A stretch of DNA of 62,805 nt from Spirochaetaceae bacterium (GTDB lineage Bacteria; Spirochaetota; Spirochaetia; SZUA-6; Bin103): positions 1 through 62,805 of the forward strand of contig JAPPNY010000078.1 in NCBI GenBank assembly GCA_028818385.1, given 5' to 3'. Every line of letters starts with the position of its first letter. Position 1 is the stretch's first letter. The notes below the pieces were generated by a model. That model saw only the letters and a program-made list of their open reading frames with translations, did not search any database and was not told the DNA's origin. The position numbers were made by a program, and so were the translations under genes. Positions 59,528 to 62,805 of this stretch are shown one piece after another.

Positions 59528-60266
59528 TCAGCGGTGGGAGTCGGCCGAGCGCGGGGAGCCAAGGCCGTTGTGCATGCGCAAGAGGCGCTTCTGCCGGCCG
59601 TTGAGAAGCGGCAGCCACTCCGCCGGAAAGCCTTCATGCGGGTCCACCTGGAAGCGCATGAGGTGCTTGCGGTAGTGGCCGAACAGCGCGTGCCGCCGGC
59701 CCTGCGAGCGGTTGGCGCCGCCGCCGTGCCAGCACTGGCCGTTGAACACCAGCACGCTGCCGGCGGGCGCCTCAGCCTGGTGCACGTGGCGGACGCGGAA
59801 CCCCTCCGGCGGCTCCTGCAGCCCGCTCCGGTGCGAGCCGGGAACGACGCGCGTGCCGCCGTTCTCCGCCGAGAAGTCGTCCAGCATCCACACGGTGTTC
59901 ATCATCACCGGTGAGGCCATGTTCAGGAGATCCGCGCCGATGTCGCTGTGCAGCCCCTGGTCCCCGTCGCCCGGCCGCACGATGCGCGCGTTGAGGCTGC
60001 CCAGGATCAGCGTGTCCCCCAGGTGGTGGACGAGAAGCGGCAGGATCTTCGGGTGGTCCAGGCACGTGAAGAACACCGGGTCCAAGGTGGGCAGGTTGGC
60101 CACGTGCCGAGCCGCGCCGCGGTGGCGGTGATCGGTGCCCACCTCGCGCTCGCAGCGCATCAGGGCGGCCTTCATCGCCCCCCACCTGAGCCGTGTCAAG
60201 GACCTCGGGCACGACCGTGAATCCATAGATGTCGAGCTCGGCCAGCGCCTGTTCGCGATCGGTCAT
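59528..60266 (-). pseudogene. Phytanoyl-CoA dioxygenase-family protein with a frameshift in a G6 run
   Basis: The N-terminus MTDREQALAELDIYGFTVVP reads from the ATG at 60266 and is interrupted at a run of six G (plus-strand C run 60178-60183). With one G removed it continues as VGAMKAALMRCEREVG and then LHSDIGADLLN (HxD iron ligands), ENGGTRVVPGSHRSG, SVLVFNGQCWHGGGANRSQG (distal His) and FGHYRKHLMRFQVDP. The joined protein has about 245 residues. The homopolymer suggests a sequencing or assembly slip, or phase variation. It is coupled to the FGE-like gene upstream by an ATGA overlap. Confidence 0.8.
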
Positions 60267-61348
60267 GACGATGCCTCCTGGGAGTCGGGCGGGAACACCA
60301 GCCGCACGCCGCAGTTGGCGGTGGAGCTGTCGGGCGTGTTGGCGGTGCGGGCGCCGACCCGGTAGCGGTTGCAGTACGAATGGTGACACAGGAACGAGCC
60401 GCCCTTCATCACCTTGCCGCGCCCGCGCGCCGGCCCGGTCGGGTCGACGCGGCCGGTCCCGTGGTCGGTGGCGAACCAGTCCGCGCACCACTCCCAGACG
60501 TTGCCGGCGCTGTTGTGCAGACCGAGTCCGTTGGGCGCGAACGCGTCGACCGGCGCCCGGCCGGCGTAGCCGTCCTCGGCCGTGTCGCGATCCGGAAACG
60601 CTCCCTGCCAGACGTTGCAGCGGTGCTCGCCGCCGGGCTCGAGGTCGTCGCCCCAGCAGTAGATCGCCTGCTCCAGCCCGCCGCGCGCGGCCAGCTCCCA
60701 CTCCGCCTCGGTGGGCAGGCGTCCCCGTTCGAACCGCGCCAGGGCCACCGCATCGTTCCAGGAGACGTGCGCAACCGGCTCGTCCAGCCGGCCGTCCAGC
60801 GTGCTGCCGGGTCCCTCCGGCTGCGCCCAGCAGGCGCCGGGCACCCCGCGCCACCATGCCACGCCCGGAACCTCGCGAACCTCGTATCGGTCGGCGACCG
60901 CTTCCGGCACGTGCGCATGGAACACGAACGACCAGCCGAACAGCTCGGCCTCCGTGACGTAGCCGGTGGCGGCGACGAAGCGCGCGAAGCGGTAGCCGGT
61001 CACGCAGAACGCGTCGCAGAGGAACGGCGAGACGGTCACCTCGCGCACCGGCCCCTCACCGTCGGCCGGGAACCCGTCCGGGTTGTCGGTGCCCATCAGG
61101 AAGCCGCCGCCGGGGATCGGAACGCGGCTGGCAAGCGCTTCGCAGCGCCGACGCTCCTTGTCGCCGACTCGGGCCAGCAAGCGGCGCGCGGCGTCCGGTC
61201 CCGGCGCCGCACCCGGCGTGGGGCCGGATCGGGAGCGGCGCGGCACCGGCGCCGCTGCCGGCCGGGAACGGCCGGGAGTGCAGCAACTCCCTGCCGCTGC
61301 CACCCGGTCAGCGGAATCGACCCGGTCGTCGGGAATCGACCCGATCAT
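60263..61348 (-). CDS. Formylglycine-generating-enzyme-like protein (SUMF1 family)
   Basis: A 361-residue FGE-family protein. The two active-site cysteines are in KGGSFLCHHSYCNRYRVGAR (about residue 323), exactly five apart as in true FGEs. GGGFLMGTDNPDGFPADGEG, VSWNDAVALARFERGRLPTE with AEWELAARGG, and NVWEWCADWFATD are further marks. True FGEs turn a sulfatase cysteine into formylglycine, and the cysteine pair supports that role. The N-terminal 75 residues are Arg/Pro-rich and probably disordered, with no signal peptide; the start may lie further in. No sulfatase gene is in the window. It overlaps the PhyH gene start. Confidence 0.9.
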   Translation of the reverse strand: MIGSIPDDRVDSADRVAAAGSCCTPGRSRPAAAPVPRRSRSGPTPGAAPGPDAARRLLARVGDKERRRCEALASRVPIPGGGFLMGTDNPDGFPADGEGPVREVTVSPFLCDAFCVTGYRFARFVAATGYVTEAELFGWSFVFHAHVPEAVADRYEVREVPGVAWWRGVPGACWAQPEGPGSTLDGRLDEPVAHVSWNDAVALARFERGRLPTEAEWELAARGGLEQAIYCWGDDLEPGGEHRCNVWQGAFPDRDTAEDGYAGRAPVDAFAPNGLGLHNSAGNVWEWCADWFATDHGTGRVDPTGPARGRGKVMKGGSFLCHHSYCNRYRVGARTANTPDSSTANCGVRLVFPPDSQEASS

Positions 61349-61397
61349 CGGTCGCGGCTCGGGGATCTGCGGCGCCTCACCGGCCGTCGCCGGCGTC

Positions 61398-61985
61398 TCA
61401 GAACGAGTAGCGCAGCCCCGCCTCCACGCTGTGGGTGAGGCCCGCCTTCAGCAGTTCCTTCGTATCCGGGATCTCGGCGTCCGTCGTGCCTCGCAGGCGA
61501 TAGCCCAGGGTGAGGGTCAGGTCTCCCAGGACGAAGCCGATGCCCGCGGCACCCTGGAAGGCCGGCGTCAACACCGACTTGCTCTTCTCCCGCTTGACGG
61601 TGGACTGCGACACCCCGCCGCCGATGCCGACGTAGGGGGAGACCAGAATGCCGATGCCCAGGTCGTAGTAGACGCTGGCGATCACGTCGATCGCCGTGAT
61701 GGACTGTTCTTCCCGGTCCTTGACGCTGGCCAGGCGGTAGCCGGCCGACAACTCCGGCCGGAAGCCGAACAGGTGGAGGCCGACGCCGGCCTGGCCGCCC
61801 AGCAGGCCCACCTCGGTCTTTAGCGTCTCCTCGCCGATCGTGCGGTCGGCGGGGAGAGCGATGCCGTAGGCGGCGCTGACATAGATGCCACTGCCCTCCA
61901 TCACCTCCTGCGCGGCCAGGTTGGCGAGCGGGGCCAGCAGCAGCAGTGCGCCGGCCGCGACGCGGAGGCCGCAGGTAGCCCTCAT
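61398..61985 (-). CDS. Outer-membrane beta-barrel protein
   Basis: A 195-residue exported protein. The ATG at 61985 gives the signal RVAAGALLLLAPLANLAAQE with a cleavage site after LAA; an ATG at 62009 is also possible. The mature part is an alternating strand pattern (IYVSAAYGIALPADRTIG, GVGLHLFGFRPELSAGYRLA, VSPYVGIGGGVSQ, LTLTLGYRLRG) ending in RYSF with a terminal Phe, the usual barrel-assembly signal. It resembles OmpA/OMP_b-brl-type eight-stranded barrels. It is a tandem paralogue of the next gene. Confidence 0.88.
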   Translation of the reverse strand: MRATCGLRVAAGALLLLAPLANLAAQEVMEGSGIYVSAAYGIALPADRTIGEETLKTEVGLLGGQAGVGLHLFGFRPELSAGYRLASVKDREEQSITAIDVIASVYYDLGIGILVSPYVGIGGGVSQSTVKREKSKSVLTPAFQGAAGIGFVLGDLTLTLGYRLRGTTDAEIPDTKELLKAGLTHSVEAGLRYSF

Positions 61986-62081
61986 TGCGAAAGACTGTCG
62001 GCTGCGCACCGCAGCCGTGTCAATGTCGCCGATCGAGGTCGCTGATCGGGGTTCGCCGTCGGACGGACGGCGGCCGGAGAT

Positions 62082-62690
62082 TCAGAACGAGTAGCGGATC
62101 CCCAGCTCGACGTTGTGGCCGAGCGCCATCTTCAGCGCGCCGCCGCCATCCTCGTCGGCAAAGTCAGCGTCCATCGTGCCCGCCAGGCGGTAGCCCAGGG
62201 TGAGGCTCAGGTCCTCGGTGAGCGCGTAGCCGATGCCCGCGGCGCCCTGGAAGGCGATCGCCCATACGGTCTTGGTGTTGCCTTCCTTGACGGTAACGTA
62301 CGACATGCCGCCGCCGATGCCGGCGTAGGGAACGACCTGGCTGCCGGTATCGATGTCGTAGTACACGCCGGCGATCAGGTCGATCGCCGTGACGTACTGT
62401 TCATCCTGGCCCTTGACGTTGGCCATGCGGTAGCCGACGGCCAGCTCGGGGCGGAATCCGAAGACGGTGTAGCCGACGCCGAACCGCCCGCTCACGAAGC
62501 CCAAGTCGGTCGATATCGTACGATCGTCGATCTTTCGATCGGCGGGGAGGGCGACGCCGTAGCCGGCGCTGACCGAGAACGATCCGTCGTCCTTCATCGC
62601 GCCGTCGTCCATGTCCTGCGCGGCCAGGATGCCGACCGGAACCAGCAGCAGACAGGCGCACAGGACGAAATGCAGGCTACGAATGGTCAT
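62082..62690 (-). CDS. Outer-membrane beta-barrel protein, tandem paralogue
   Basis: A 202-residue protein homologous to the one downstream over its whole length. Shared segments include VSAGYGVALPADRKI, GVGYTVFGFRPELAVGYRMA, VVPYAGIGGGMSY, AFQGAAGIGYAL and the RYSF terminus. The signal peptide LHFVLCACLLLVPVGILAAQ is clear. It starts at an ATG at 62690. A small hairpin with a 9-bp stem lies 27 bases upstream. The 96-base gap and the similarity indicate a gene duplication. Confidence 0.88.
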   Translation of the reverse strand: MTIRSLHFVLCACLLLVPVGILAAQDMDDGAMKDDGSFSVSAGYGVALPADRKIDDRTISTDLGFVSGRFGVGYTVFGFRPELAVGYRMANVKGQDEQYVTAIDLIAGVYYDIDTGSQVVPYAGIGGGMSYVTVKEGNTKTVWAIAFQGAAGIGYALTEDLSLTLGYRLAGTMDADFADEDGGGALKMALGHNVELGIRYSF

Positions 62691-62716
62691 GTCAGAAGAG
62701 TCGGGACCCGGAGGGC

Positions 62717-62740
62717 GCCCGTGTCAAACTCGACACGGGC
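62717..62740. other. Small perfect hairpin upstream of the barrel gene
   Basis: gcccgtgtc (62717-62725) is perfectly inverted at 62732-62740 with a six-base loop. It lies in the 5' region of the barrel gene or at the end of a gene beyond the window. No T-run follows on either strand. The last 65 bases are very C/G-rich and end in C- and G-runs, and hold no gene. Confidence 0.6.
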
Positions 62741-62805
62741 GTGTCCGGCAGGCGGTGGGCAAACCACCCCCCCCGGGATGGGACCCCCCGGGTGGGCGAC
62801 CCCGG

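Overview
The window is a G+C-rich bacterial chromosome segment. A class I lysyl-tRNA synthetase, LplB/LplC-type ABC sugar permeases, and many phytanoyl-CoA-dioxygenase-like, sugar-dehydrogenase and glycosidase genes make a free-living or host-associated spirochaete-like bacterium (environmental Spirochaetaceae) the best guess. This is inference from gene content; no rRNA is present to settle it.

Layout. 1-363 has no gene but carries a cluster of inverted 10-mers, including a perfect 32-bp palindrome. 364-12396 is mostly housekeeping: secreted endonuclease/phosphatase-type enzyme, purC, clpP, apbE, an alpha-oxoamine synthase, a TetR regulator with its operator, era, a cobA-hemD fusion, mnmA, a Bcp-type peroxiredoxin, rpiA and class I lysS. 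12397-24435 is an accessory island. It holds a lower-G+C cluster (a nucleoside-deoxyribosyltransferase/TIR-like sensor-type protein with TPR repeats plus two unknown partners), then a complete type I-G CRISPR interference operon (cas3, csb3-like, csb1, csb2) with no adaptation genes and no array, then a collagen-like lipoprotein and about 1 kb of empty sequence. Two nearly identical 39-bp inverted copies sit just outside the two ends of the cas operon. The Cas3 C-terminal HD domain appears to have lost the segment that normally carries the metal-binding Asp/Lys motif.

24436-36062 is a catabolic region: homocysteine methyltransferase-like enzyme, a large protein with a deacetylase-like core, a transglutaminase-like protein, a Gfo/Idh/MocA oxidoreductase, two beta-propeller glycosidase-like proteins, tRNA-Ile2(CAU), a NUDIX hydrolase and a DUF1828-type pair. 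36049-42306 holds an alpha/beta hydrolase, an M48 protease, folC, a dihydrolipoyl dehydrogenase and a nitrilase-family enzyme. 42332-53084 is a carbohydrate uptake and breakdown cluster: deacetylase, GH51-like arabinofuranosidase, two permeases and a solute-binding protein of a CUT1 transporter, PHP phosphoesterase, PhyH oxygenase, DegT aminotransferase and aldo/keto reductase. The transporter ATPase is not in the window. 53222-62690 returns to core functions (PlsB-like acyltransferase, divergent pyrG, ridA, aroA), interrupted by two toxin-antitoxin pairs whose toxin ends overlap the 3' ends of pyrG and aroA. It ends with a formylglycine-generating-enzyme-like protein coupled to a frameshifted PhyH gene and two paralogous outer-membrane beta-barrel proteins.

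Four genes (about 13738-14348, 33882-34372, 42332-42698, 59528-60266) read as intact proteins only if one base is added or removed. They are recent pseudogenes or assembly errors; the sequence alone cannot tell which.
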